Both the position numbers and the translations under genes were made by a program. From Elusimicrobiota bacterium (GTDB taxonomy: Bacteria; Elusimicrobiota; Elusimicrobia; Elusimicrobiales; Elusimicrobiaceae), in contig JAEWSL010000010.1 of NCBI GenBank assembly GCA_023398295.1, forward strand, positions 3,994 through 67,993: a stretch of DNA of 64,000 bases. Direction: 5' to 3'. The first letter of the stretch is position 1. Each line of letters begins with the position of its first letter. Positions 1 through 7,913 of the stretch are shown here, one piece after another. Under the pieces are notes generated by a model. The model was not told where the DNA came from. It was given only the letters and a program-made list of their open reading frames with translations, and made no database searches.

Positions 1-1
1 C

Positions 2-580
2 GCCGCAAAAGACGAGGAGGAAAAACAAAACTACCTCGCCGCTCATATAAAGGATATAAGGGACACCATAAAAGATTTGAGCTCAAAGAAATATTACCAG
101 GACGCGCAAAACCCAAAATCGGCCGTCTTGGATACGGACTTTGTTTTGATGTTTGTAAACCCGCCGGCCGCCTTAGACAGCGCGCTTAACTCCGATGTTG
201 AGCTTATAAGCGAAGCGTGGAAAAAGGGCGTCCTTTTGGTATCTGCGCCGACGCTTATTAATACCATTGAAATCGTAAAGAGGATTTGGAATATTGAAAA
301 GCAGCGCGAGGATATGCAGCAGGTCGTTGACCTAATAAAGAAATTAAACGTTAAATTTACCAATTTCCTAAATCAGTTTTCCGTAGCTTCAAACAGGCTT
401 GAAGAGGCCTCAAAAGCGCTGCAGACCGCGCGCGGACATATTGACGGCGACAAAGGCGCAATACTGCCCGTGATAAACGAGATACAAACAACCTATCAGA
501 CCGAAATTGCCGATAACGGCGCAATTGCCAAAGCGGGTTTTGACTATGACGGCAAAGGCGGACAAAAAACCGAAGAGTAG
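2..580 (+). CDS. rmuC: RmuC family DNA recombination protein, 3' part
   Basis: C-terminal 192 residues of an RmuC-type protein; the reading frame is open to the left edge, so the start lies outside the window. RmuC proteins pair an N-terminal coiled coil with a nuclease-like fold and limit inversions or rearrangements at repeats. Visible family features are the HIKD..SSKKYY segment near the start, the VLMFVNP strand, VLLVSAPTLIN, and the long helix IWNIEKQREDMQQ followed by the typical alpha-helical tail with ASKALQTARGH. A TTG at 77 could be mistaken for a start, but the conserved HIKD block lies upstream of it. It converges with the prepilin gene 16 bases away; no clear terminator separates them. 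Confidence 0.85.
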   Translation, partial: AAKDEEEKQNYLAAHIKDIRDTIKDLSSKKYYQDAQNPKSAVLDTDFVLMFVNPPAALDSALNSDVELISEAWKKGVLLVSAPTLINTIEIVKRIWNIEKQREDMQQVVDLIKKLNVKFTNFLNQFSVASNRLEEASKALQTARGHIDGDKGAILPVINEIQTTYQTEIADNGAIAKAGFDYDGKGGQKTEE

Positions 581-596
581 TTTTGTTGGAAACATT

Positions 597-1070
597 TCAA
601 AAAGTATATACAGTATACTGAGCGCTAGAAGAAGAAGGCGTTTCTTTACCCGTCATGGCTTTGCAAAGCTTTATGGCTCTGTTGTTTGAAGTACTCGCGT
701 AGCATGATTTTCCTTTCCAACTATTACCAAAAAAGTATATAGTGTTGGCAAGCCCGCCGGTGTTTAATATACATCCGCCGCTATTACCACCGGCATTAAA
801 ATAACAGTTTCCCCAATTATAAGAAACCGTACTAGAGCCTAAAGTGGCATTGCCGAAATCTATGTCAAGAAGAGCAGGGTCCGAAGTAAAAGCCGAAGCC
901 GTAAGATAATATCGCTGTTCAGCCAAAGCTATGCTGTTGGTCAAATCCATTATTGAGGAAAACTTTGCCTTATCTCTTGCAAGCTGATATTGCGGCAGGG
1001 CAATAGCGGCAAGTATGCCGATGATTAAGACGACAATTAGCAATTCAATTAAAGTAAACCCCTTTTTCAT
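597..1070 (-). CDS. Type IV prepilin (PilE/PilA-like major pilin or pseudopilin)
   Basis: 157 residues. The N-terminus MKKGFTLIELLIVVLIIGIL is a textbook class-III signal: cleavage by prepilin peptidase after Gly4, N-methylated Phe (+1), Glu at +5, then a hydrophobic helix for membrane anchoring and assembly. The ALPQYQLARDKAK stretch continues the alpha-1 spine. The C-terminal half carries four cysteines (in NCYF, GGCI, KSCY and KLCK), consistent with one or two disulfides, and a Ser-rich tail. AGGGGAT lies just upstream of the ATG as ribosome binding site. The gene is solitary: no pilus assembly gene is nearby, so it would rely on machinery elsewhere. From memory, Elusimicrobium genomes carry many scattered pilin-like genes, which would fit. 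Substrate or pilus type cannot be told from sequence. Confidence 0.9.
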   Translation of the reverse strand: MKKGFTLIELLIVVLIIGILAAIALPQYQLARDKAKFSSIMDLTNSIALAEQRYYLTASAFTSDPALLDIDFGNATLGSSTVSYNWGNCYFNAGGNSGGCILNTGGLANTIYFFGNSWKGKSCYASTSNNRAIKLCKAMTGKETPSSSSAQYTVYTF

Positions 1071-1143
1071 AAAAAATCCCCTGATACTGATATAGTTAGA
1101 GTTTATTAAAATTTTACCTGACGCGCAAGATTAACAACTATTA

Positions 1144-1358
1144 TAGTGTTAAGAGCATATATCTCGGGCGCACAATTTTCCAATTTTTTTGGCTGTGCGC
1201 TTGGGCGCACTCTTGGCAAATGGGCTAATTTACGCAAATGCCAAGCTTCGCTTTCTTTTGGCTCGCGTGCCAACTGCATGCCAAACGCAAAGTTGCCAAA
1301 AATTGGGAAATTGTGCGCCTGAAATAAGCTTCTGTTACCAGCAAATCGCCGTTGTCTC
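1144..1358. repeat. Intergenic repeat element A (short, inverted ends)
   Basis: Short copy of a repeat family also found near 3.1, 32.3 and 56 kb. The left end carries AGTGTTAAGAGCATATATCT followed by CGGGCGCACAATTTT; the right end carries the inverse, AAATTGTGCGCCTGAAATAA, followed by CCAGCAAATCGCCGTTGTC. Inside are GGCTGTGCGCTTGGGCGCAC and a tract (CAAATGCCAAGCTTCGC) also seen inverted in the element near 56 kb. No plausible protein is encoded; the small ORF through it has no recognisable features. It fills the gap between the prepilin gene and gdhA and ends about 20 bases before the gdhA promoter. Confidence 0.7.
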
Positions 1359-1377
1359 AGACGAAAAAACAGGGGGG

Positions 1378-1406
1378 TTGACTTTACTCATTAGTAATGT
1401 TATCCT
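1378..1406 (+). promoter_or_regulatory. Sigma-70 type promoter for gdhA
   Basis: TTGACT (1378-1383), 17-nt spacer, TATCCT (1401-1406), located 56 bases upstream of the gdhA start and just outside repeat element A. Near-consensus -35 and correct spacing make this the likely gdhA promoter; the transcription start is inferred, not shown. Confidence 0.65.
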
Positions 1407-1461
1407 CAAGGTAGATGCTAAGCAATCGCTATAGCATTTTTTAATCTCAACGGAGGAACAA

Positions 1462-2811
1462 ATGTCAACAAAAGCTTATCTTCAACAGCTTATGGATAAT
1501 GTGGTCAAAAAAGACCCGGCAGAAAAGCTTTTCCATCAAGCGGCAGGCGAGGTTTTGGGCACACTGGAACCTATCCTGACGGCAGAACCGAAGTACATTA
1601 AGTATTCAGTTTTAGACAGGATGATAGAACCGGAAAGAGTAATTTATTTCCGCGTACCTTGGACGGACGATAAAGGCAATATCCGCGTTAACAGGGGCTA
1701 TAGAGTGCAGTTCAACAGCGCAATAGGCCCTTACAAAGGAGGCCTGCGTTTCCACGAAACGGTAACGCTTGCAACCTTAAAATTTTTGGCCTTTGAACAA
1801 ACTTTCAAAAACAGTTTAACCGGCCTGCCGCTTGGCGGCGGAAAAGGCGGTTCGGATTTTGATTACCGTGGTAAGAGCGAAGCGGAAGTCATGCGCTTTT
1901 GCCAAAGTTTTATGAATGAGCTTTACCGTCATATAGGGGAAAGGACCGACGTTCCCGCGGGCGATCTGGGCGTGGGCGGAAGGGAAATAGGATACCTCTT
2001 CGGCCAATATAAAAAACTTACAAACAAATTTGTGGGTGTTTTAACGGGAAAAGGCCTCTCTTACGGGGGAAGCCTCTTTAGGACGGAGGCCACCGGCTAC
2101 GGCGTAGTTTACTTTGCCGAAGAAATGCTTAAGCACAAAGGCCTAAGCCTTGATGGCAAGACCTGTATAATATCGGGCGCGGGCAATGTGGGCATACACA
2201 CGGCGGAAAAAATTACCCAGCTTGGCGGCAAGGTTATAGGCTGCTGCGATTATGACGGCGCGCTTATTGATAAAGACGGTTTTAACGCCGAGAAAATCGC
2301 CCACCTTAAAGAGCTTGTTTTCGTCAAGAGGGTATGCTTAAGAGAATATCTTAAGAAATATCCCAAAGCGGAATTTGCGGAAGGCAAAAAATCGTGGTTT
2401 ATCCCCTGTTTTGCCGCGTTCCCTACCGCCTGCGAAAACGAACTTAAAGCGGAAGACGCCAAAGAGCTCGTCAAAAACGGCGTTAAAATGGTTTGCGAAG
2501 GCGCAAATATGCCATGCACTCCGGAAGCGGTGGAAGTCTTCCAGAAAGCGGGCATAATTTACGCCCCGGGCAAAGCGGCCAACGCCGGCGGCGTGGCCTG
2601 CAGCGGCCTTGAAATGACGCAAAATACCATACGCATAAGCTGGCTTAAGGAAGAAGTGGAACAGCAGCTTCACAGAATAATGGTAAATATACATAAGGAA
2701 TGTTTGGAAGCCTCACAAAAATACGGAAAGGAAGGAGATTACCTCTTGGGCGCAAACATAGCGGGCTTCAGAAAAGTGGCCGACGCTATGATTGACCAGG
2801 GCGTCGTATAA
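1462..2811 (+). CDS. gdhA: NADP-type glutamate dehydrogenase
   Basis: 449 residues, the usual length for hexameric bacterial GdhA. It catalyses reductive amination of 2-oxoglutarate with ammonium to glutamate in the cytoplasm, a main ammonium assimilation route in anaerobes. The dimerisation and substrate domain holds YKGGLRFH (residues 91-98; Lys92 contacts substrate), PLGGGKGG (123-130, catalytic Lys128) and PAGDLGVGGRE (165-175, catalytic Asp168). The Rossmann dinucleotide domain begins near 232 with SGAGNVG (238-244). KANAGGVACSGLEM near the C-terminus is also conserved. GGAGG sits 6 bases before ATG 1462. Coenzyme preference for NADPH is inferred from overall similarity to the enteric-type GdhA. 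Monocistronic, with its own promoter and terminator. Confidence 0.97.
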   Translation: MSTKAYLQQLMDNVVKKDPAEKLFHQAAGEVLGTLEPILTAEPKYIKYSVLDRMIEPERVIYFRVPWTDDKGNIRVNRGYRVQFNSAIGPYKGGLRFHETVTLATLKFLAFEQTFKNSLTGLPLGGGKGGSDFDYRGKSEAEVMRFCQSFMNELYRHIGERTDVPAGDLGVGGREIGYLFGQYKKLTNKFVGVLTGKGLSYGGSLFRTEATGYGVVYFAEEMLKHKGLSLDGKTCIISGAGNVGIHTAEKITQLGGKVIGCCDYDGALIDKDGFNAEKIAHLKELVFVKRVCLREYLKKYPKAEFAEGKKSWFIPCFAAFPTACENELKAEDAKELVKNGVKMVCEGANMPCTPEAVEVFQKAGIIYAPGKAANAGGVACSGLEMTQNTIRISWLKEEVEQQLHRIMVNIHKECLEASQKYGKEGDYLLGANIAGFRKVADAMIDQGVV

Positions 2812-2849
2812 TTTGTTTGCAATTTATTTGCAACTGCAGGCAATACTTC

Positions 2850-2884
2850 AATACGGGCGGGATATTTCCCGCCCGTATTTTTGT
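2850..2884 (+). terminator. Rho-independent terminator of gdhA
   Basis: Inverted repeat AATACGGGCGGG / CCCGCCCGTATT with a short loop (ATATTT), followed by TTTTTGT, starting 38 bases after the gdhA stop codon. Strong stem plus T-run. Confidence 0.9.
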
Positions 2885-2903
2885 CGTAAAATATCTTTTT
2901 TGT

Positions 2904-3290
2904 GATTAACGGTATATATCTCAGGCGCACAATTCCATTTGAGCAAATTCGCGCTGCGCGACGCAGGAGCGAGGCCGTCCGTATTAGAGCGCACGCCGTT
3001 GATATAGCCGTCCGTGGAACGCTCGTTTGTATTACCTGAGCGGTTTTTCAAGTTTAAGGCAAATTTGTTTTGCGCGACGCAGGAGCGCGTGCCGTCCGTC
3101 AAATGCCCGTGCGTAATACCTTGTGTGATTTTTTGATTTTGGAGATATTTTTGATTTTTTTGCTGACGACGCGTAGGAAGAAGAACGGGAGCGTAGCGAC
3201 TCTCGCTACGCTAGGAGGCAAAAAATCAAAAATAGCCCAAAAGCAGAAAATTGTACACCTGACATCGGCCAAATACACCACATTGCCGTT
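2904..3290. repeat. Intergenic repeat element B (mosaic, inverted ends)
   Basis: Left end AACGGTATATATCTCAGGCG then CACAATT; right end AATTGTACACCTGACATCGG, the inverse of the family terminus. The interior contains two GCGCGACGCAGGAGCG motifs, GCCGTCCGT segments, and TTTTCAAGTTTAAGGCAAAT, which recurs in the element near 56 kb. The block AATACCTTGTGTGATTTTTT at 3115-3134 recurs in the element near 32.3 kb, as does AAAATCAAAAATAGCCCAAA close to the right end. No credible gene is present in the 2885-3306 gap; ORFs there are repeat-derived or antisense to tdk. Confidence 0.7.
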
Positions 3291-3306
3291 TATCGTAGTC
3301 TTTCCC

Positions 3307-3861
3307 TCAGTATTTGAAACACTTGGGACAGCGCGCCTCATAATCCCCCGCCCCCCCAACATAAATCCTGCTCTTAACCTCGGCGGTCCTAAACGTCCTG
3401 GTGGCGGGTTTGCCGCACTTGGTGCAGCGCGCGGCCAGTTTATCTACGGTGTCGGCCACGGCAAGGAGGCGGGCCGTGCTCTCAAAGGGCTGGGCCAGAT
3501 AATCCAAATCAAGCCCGCAGCAAATGACTCTCACGCCGCGCGAGGCAAGCTCCAAAGCGACGCTTACTATTTCCTTTGAGAAGAAATTGACTTCGTCTAA
3601 AGCGACTACGTCGGTATCCTTATCAACGAGAGGCAGGATATCTTCGGCATGTTCCACGCTTTTTGCGTCCATAGTCTTTTTATCATGCGTGGCAATGCCT
3701 TTTTTTGCATAACGCTTATCCAAAAAAGAATTAAAAACCTGTACTTTTTGGCCCGCGATGCGGCTTACTTCCACGCGGCGTATAAGTTCGGTGCTTTTCC
3801 CGCTGAACATACAGCCGCAAATTACTTCTATACCGCCGTACTCTTTTTCTTTAGTTGTCAT
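3307..3861 (-). CDS. tdk: Thymidine kinase (type II, zinc-containing)
   Basis: 184 residues, normal for the TK1-like family. Phosphorylates thymidine with ATP in the salvage pathway. P-loop GCMFSGKST at 16-24, DE pair at 89-90 (Glu90 the expected catalytic base), the CGLDLDYLAQPFEST block at 115-129, and two Cys pairs (146/149 and 178/181) of the structural zinc site. The C-terminal nucleoside-binding loop includes Tyr174 in the AGDYEARC motif. Last gene of the long minus-strand run, 24 bases after lptD. Together with deoC upstream in the same run it suggests deoxynucleoside salvage and catabolism, though the two genes are 15 kb apart. Confidence 0.96.
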   Translation of the reverse strand: MTTKEKEYGGIEVICGCMFSGKSTELIRRVEVSRIAGQKVQVFNSFLDKRYAKKGIATHDKKTMDAKSVEHAEDILPLVDKDTDVVALDEVNFFSKEIVSVALELASRGVRVICCGLDLDYLAQPFESTARLLAVADTVDKLAARCTKCGKPATRTFRTAEVKSRIYVGGAGDYEARCPKCFKY

Positions 3862-3885
3862 AAAGTTTCCTCTTTTGTTAAAAAA

Positions 3886-5985
3886 TTAAAAAATATCTCT
3901 TGTAAGGTTCTCGTCGCGCCACGGATAATAATAGCTGTCTATTTTCTTTTCGGTTTCAGTCTTCTTTTTTGCGCCGCATAAAATATTTATGCGGAAGGAA
4001 AACGAAAGGTTCTGGTTCCTGTCGCGCACGCCCACCATTAAACTTACATCGTGGAAATCTTTGTAGATCTTTATGTGTTTTGAATACGCCCAAAGAGAGT
4101 CTTTATCCCAGTCAAAATCAACGCCCATATCGGCGCGCCAGGTCATATTTTTAGGCGCAATCATAAATTTTGAGGTAAAGAGGAAACTGTTCCTGTCGGT
4201 ACTGTAATTTGTAACGCCGAAGTTAAAAGAGCTGCCGCTTGCGTCCTTAAATAAAGCGTTAAGAACAAAAGCCTGATTGCCGCCTGCGATATCGTATAAA
4301 TTCTGCGCGTAAAAATTTGCGCCCGTCACAGGGGAAAAATAGCCGATTTCGCCCAAAAGCGGCGTAAAGCGGTTTTTAAGACGCCAGTTCTCCTCGGTAT
4401 TTCTGAGGTCGTAGCCCGTGCCGACTCTGAAATAAAAATCCTGCGCCGGCATATAATAGTTTTGGATATAGACGGTATTTATTTCCTCGCCGTTATCAAT
4501 TTCCCCCGTTTCGGCATTGACGTTTTGGGAGGTAAGCGCTCCTGCAGCCGTGCGGCGCATATATTTATAGCCGACGTCAAGAAGGCCCGTTATGAAATCA
4601 GAGCGCAAGTTCAGCTGCGCGCCGTAGCGGGAAACAAAGCGGTCCTCGTTATTATTGGTAGGATCGCGCAAAATAACGTCCTGATGATAAAAAGCCGTCG
4701 GGGTAAGCGTGAAATTGCGGTGCAGTTTGAAATCTTTTGAAACGTCCCACTTGCCGTTCAGATATTGCACATAGTCGTAATCTTCTATCTTGGTATTATT
4801 AAGCGAAAAGGAAACATTATTGACAAGCCCCGCGCCTTTGATAACAAAAGGGTTAAAAGATAAATCCACTTTGGGCAAAATTACTTCCGCGTTGGAATAA
4901 GTTTTATCGTCGGCGTTAAGTTCGCTCCGGTTAGAATAGCTTACGCGCAGCGTGCTTGCGCCGCTTTGCCTTACTATGGAGGCGCGCGTTAATTTATCGG
5001 GAGAAACTACGTACGGATTTGAACGGAAAAAATCATCGTTAAAATCCGCGTCGGATACCGTTCTTGTTTCAAACTGGCTGAAGTAAAGAGCGCCGTTTTT
5101 CTCATTAAGATTGTCCGAAGAGTCGTAAACCTCCCACCAATATCCGCCGTTTACGCCCCAGCGGTTTTCTTCTTTAACCTTATCGTAAATGCTGTAAGCT
5201 TGAAGAGAGCCGCGGAATTTTTGCGGGTCCAGATAAGCGGCCTGCGCGCCGTAGCCAAAGCCCGAACGCGTGTAATAATCCAAATTAGCCGTAGCGCTGA
5301 AAGCCCCGCGCGAGAAAACATTTGAAGTAAGAAAGCCAAACCCCGTGTTATCGCTTTGGTCAAAATCAAGATAGGTGGTATAGAGGCGGTCCTCGTTCAA
5401 AGAACGGTAAACAAAAGGCAGATAAAAAACCGGTATTTTGCCTATCTTAACTACGGCGTTTGTGGCAAAAATGCGTTTGCCCGGTACAAGGTCGGCAGAA
5501 CCCACTTCAAGCGTATAATGCGGATTTTCAAGCGAACAACAGGTAACTTTTGCGTCGCGCAAAATATATTTGCCGTCCCGGTTTTCAATGCTCTTGGCGG
5601 ATAAAATCCTTATCGGTTTATAGTCGGCTGCTATATCCTGCATAAGCAGTCTGCGCGATTTAAGGTCAAAGCGGATATTCTGAGAGGTAAATATGCCCTT
5701 TTCGTCTTCTATTACCGCGGGGCCTTTTGTGGCAAGCACCTGTTCGTTTATATAGAGCTGCAAGGCGTCCGCCTTGATTTTTTGCTTGGATTTAGAATCG
5801 TCAAAAAGTATTTCCACATTGCCTTTAAGTTCGGCAACGCCGTTTTCCTTATCGTAGAGCACTTGGTCTGCGGTAAAATAAATAAACTGGTTTTTTGTAG
5901 GGGAAGGCAAAGCAAAATCCTGCGCGCAAAAAGCGCGCAGGGCGCAAAAGAAAAACATAAATAATAAAAGAGTTTTATTTTTCAT
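3886..5985 (-). CDS. lptD: LPS assembly outer membrane protein LptD
   Basis: 699 residues, between the Proteobacterial LptD (about 780) and shorter forms. LptD is the outer-membrane barrel that inserts lipopolysaccharide delivered by the Lpt bridge. N-terminal signal peptide (residues 1-21, ending FCA), then an OstA/LptA-like jellyroll (VLYDKENGVAELKGNVEI, GIFTSQNIRFD), then the diagnostic junction VTCCSLENPHYTLEVGSADL with IGKIPVFYLPFVY, and a long alternating beta-barrel to the C-terminus. The Cys pair of the TCCS motif and a Cys in the last strand region (NILCGAKKK) could form the N-to-C disulfide known in LptD, an inference. The start overlaps the end of the ROK kinase gene by 11 bases. 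It implies an LPS-type outer leaflet. Confidence 0.9.
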   Translation of the reverse strand: MKNKTLLLFMFFFCALRAFCAQDFALPSPTKNQFIYFTADQVLYDKENGVAELKGNVEILFDDSKSKQKIKADALQLYINEQVLATKGPAVIEDEKGIFTSQNIRFDLKSRRLLMQDIAADYKPIRILSAKSIENRDGKYILRDAKVTCCSLENPHYTLEVGSADLVPGKRIFATNAVVKIGKIPVFYLPFVYRSLNEDRLYTTYLDFDQSDNTGFGFLTSNVFSRGAFSATANLDYYTRSGFGYGAQAAYLDPQKFRGSLQAYSIYDKVKEENRWGVNGGYWWEVYDSSDNLNEKNGALYFSQFETRTVSDADFNDDFFRSNPYVVSPDKLTRASIVRQSGASTLRVSYSNRSELNADDKTYSNAEVILPKVDLSFNPFVIKGAGLVNNVSFSLNNTKIEDYDYVQYLNGKWDVSKDFKLHRNFTLTPTAFYHQDVILRDPTNNNEDRFVSRYGAQLNLRSDFITGLLDVGYKYMRRTAAGALTSQNVNAETGEIDNGEEINTVYIQNYYMPAQDFYFRVGTGYDLRNTEENWRLKNRFTPLLGEIGYFSPVTGANFYAQNLYDIAGGNQAFVLNALFKDASGSSFNFGVTNYSTDRNSFLFTSKFMIAPKNMTWRADMGVDFDWDKDSLWAYSKHIKIYKDFHDVSLMVGVRDRNQNLSFSFRINILCGAKKKTETEKKIDSYYYPWRDENLTRDIF

Positions 5986-6922
5986 CAGCCTTGGATAAAG
6001 CGTACAGCGCCGCGCCGACGCCGCCTATATTGCACTCCCTTGAAGTAAAAACTTTAAGCTTCTTAAACGGGGTTGAAATCGGCTGGGCCTTAAATATTTC
6101 CTTTATGGCGGGCATGAAATATTTTGCTCCGCGCGAAATGCCTCCGGTTAAAATAACAGCGTCGGGATTAAGCAAAAGCACCATATTTGTAAGCCCGCGG
6201 CCTATATAACGGCCGATAACCTCCCAAAGTTTAAGGGCTACTTCGTCGCCTTCGGAAGCGGCCTGCGACAATAAGCGAACGGAGAAGTCTTCCGTCTTAA
6301 GAAGGCGCGCCAGGGCAGACTCCGGATATTTGACGGCGGCGTCCTCGCAGAGGCGCAAAATGCCTTTTGTGCCGGCAAAACTCTCAAGACAGCCCCTCTC
6401 GCCGAAACCGCAGGCGGGGGCGTCGGGGGAATAATCTATTTTTATATGTCCTATCTCTCCGGCCGAGCCCGTTGCTCCCTGATAAAGCTCCCCGTTCAAA
6501 ATAAGACCGCCGCCTATTCCCGTGCCTAAAGTTAAGATTATAAGATTTTTATATTTTTTCTTAAACTCTTTGTCGTAGACGCCCCAGGCGGCCATATTGG
6601 CGTCGTTTGAAACAAAGCATTTGCAGTTTGTAAGCGCGCTTAAAGTTTCGGCTATCTTAAGATTGCGCCACGGCAAATTAGGAGCGTAACGCAAAACGCC
6701 TTCCACATGGTCGGTATCACCCGCCACGCCTACGCCTAAGACGCATTGCGAGCCAAAATCTTTGCGCCACCCGTTTACGATATGCGCAAGCTGGGATAAA
6801 AACGCCGCCGCTTTTAACGTTACGTATGTGGGCACTTTATCTTTTTTAATAATCTTGCCGCTTTCGTTTACGGCGAAAAATTTGACGAAAGTTCCTCCGA
6901 TGTCAATGCCTATTGCTATCAT
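5975..6922 (-). CDS. ROK family sugar kinase (glucokinase-like)
   Basis: 315 residues, typical of ROK kinases that phosphorylate glucose, ManNAc or similar hexoses with ATP. N-terminal phosphate motif DIGGT (7-11), SNDANMAAWG (105-114, catalytic Asp107), GTGIGGG (133-139) and GEIGH (155-159). The ROK zinc motif is altered: CGFGERGC (171-178) has Phe173 where the second Cys of the usual C-x-C-G-x-x-G-C stands. There is no N-terminal helix-turn-helix, so it is a kinase rather than a NagC/XylR-type repressor. The start overlaps the xerC stop by 4 bases, so the genes are translationally coupled. Exact substrate unknown. Confidence 0.88.
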   Translation of the reverse strand: MIAIGIDIGGTFVKFFAVNESGKIIKKDKVPTYVTLKAAAFLSQLAHIVNGWRKDFGSQCVLGVGVAGDTDHVEGVLRYAPNLPWRNLKIAETLSALTNCKCFVSNDANMAAWGVYDKEFKKKYKNLIILTLGTGIGGGLILNGELYQGATGSAGEIGHIKIDYSPDAPACGFGERGCLESFAGTKGILRLCEDAAVKYPESALARLLKTEDFSVRLLSQAASEGDEVALKLWEVIGRYIGRGLTNMVLLLNPDAVILTGGISRGAKYFMPAIKEIFKAQPISTPFKKLKVFTSRECNIGGVGAALYALSKADEK

Positions 6923-7815
6923 AAATCCTCCCTGTTTTTACCCGCCTTAGGGTGGGCGGAGTTATAAACTTTTTTGATGCGGTCCAAAGACACATGCGTG
7001 TAAATCTGCGTCGCGCTTAAACTCTTGTGGCCCAGCATTTCCTGCAAACTCTTAAGGTCGCAGCCGTTGTTTAGCAGATGCGTGGCAAAAGTATGCCGCA
7101 GACTGTGCGGCGTGATTTTGCGCGCTAAATTGGTTTTGACGGCGCAGTTTTCAACTATAAGGCGCAAGGCTTCCCCGCTGAGTCGTAATCCGCGCGAACT
7201 CAGAAAAAGCGGCGCGCTTTTGCCCGCGCTTTCCTGCGGCCGCGCGGACAGATATTTTTGCAGAGCCTCTAAAGCCGCGTCCGTTACGGGAACAAGCCTC
7301 TCCCTGCTGCCTTTGCCCAAAACTTTTACTATGCCTTCGCTGAAATTAACGTCACAGATATTAAGGCCCGTTACCTCGCTTCGGCGAAGGCCGCTTGAGT
7401 ACATAAGCTCCAAAAGGGCCTTGTTCCTTTGTTCAAAACGCCCGCCCTGCGGCGCAGTGACAAGTTTTACGGCTTCCTCTTCGCTTAAAAATTTGGGAAG
7501 CAGCTTCTCGCGCTTGGGGGCAGAAATAAATTTGAAAGGGCTTACTTCAACATATCCCCTGTTTGTAAGAAATTTTGAAAAGCTTCTGAGCGCGCTTATC
7601 TTGCGCAGCATTGTGTTGCGCGAAACTTCTTTTGCGTTCTCATACGCTAAATAAGCCCTGATGTTTTGCAGCCTGAAATCTTTTACTTTAAGCAAACTGC
7701 GAAGGGACATAAAAGCCGCAAACTCTTTCAAATCATTTTCATAGGCGCGCAAAGTATGGGCCGATAAATTTCTGCCTTTAAGAGAAAGCGTAAAATTTTC
7801 AATCTGCTTTAACAT
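6919..7815 (-). CDS. xerC: Tyrosine recombinase XerC/XerD
   Basis: 298 residues, the size of cellular Xer recombinases that resolve chromosome dimers at dif. N-terminal SAM-like DNA-binding domain (1-95) and C-terminal catalytic domain with Arg144 (SGLRRSE), Lys168 (GKGSRER), His237/Arg240 (HSLRH), His263 (LGHKS) and nucleophile Tyr272 (IYTH). All six catalytic positions are intact. It follows topA in the minus-strand run, a common dprA-topA-xerC type arrangement, which favours a housekeeping Xer over a phage integrase. Whether it is XerC, XerD or the sole Xer cannot be decided here. Confidence 0.92.
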   Translation of the reverse strand: MLKQIENFTLSLKGRNLSAHTLRAYENDLKEFAAFMSLRSLLKVKDFRLQNIRAYLAYENAKEVSRNTMLRKISALRSFSKFLTNRGYVEVSPFKFISAPKREKLLPKFLSEEEAVKLVTAPQGGRFEQRNKALLELMYSSGLRRSEVTGLNICDVNFSEGIVKVLGKGSRERLVPVTDAALEALQKYLSARPQESAGKSAPLFLSSRGLRLSGEALRLIVENCAVKTNLARKITPHSLRHTFATHLLNNGCDLKSLQEMLGHKSLSATQIYTHVSLDRIKKVYNSAHPKAGKNREDL

Positions 7816-7886
7816 TTTCCACCGCCGTCAAACGGCCGCCTGCGCCCGGAAAAACGCTCATATTTTGCGCGTCCTCGGCAAAGCAT

Positions 7887-7909
7887 GCCGCGCGCTTTTT
7901 GCGCGCGGC
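7887..7909. other. GC-rich perfect hairpin between topA and xerC
   Basis: GCCGCGCGC, loop TTTTT (plus-strand reading), GCGCGCGGC: a 9-bp perfect stem lying just downstream of the topA stop on the minus strand. No U-tract follows in the direction of transcription, so it is not a standard terminator; it may be an mRNA-stabilising or processing structure. Confidence 0.5.
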
Positions 7910-7913
7910 GGCC

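Noticed and set aside
1189..1434. Small ORF between the prepilin gene and gdhA
   Set aside because: It runs through repeat element A and the gdhA promoter, with no family features or ribosome binding site.
2338..2694. Minus-strand ORFs within gdhA
   Set aside because: Shadows of a complete, well-conserved gene; no independent support.
3070..3579. 169-residue ORF across repeat B and the tdk 3' end
   Set aside because: Half is repeat sequence, half antisense to tdk, whose motifs are complete.
6919..7815. Phage integrase
   Set aside because: Length, lack of an arm-binding domain and the position after topA fit a cellular Xer recombinase; no att sites or phage genes nearby.
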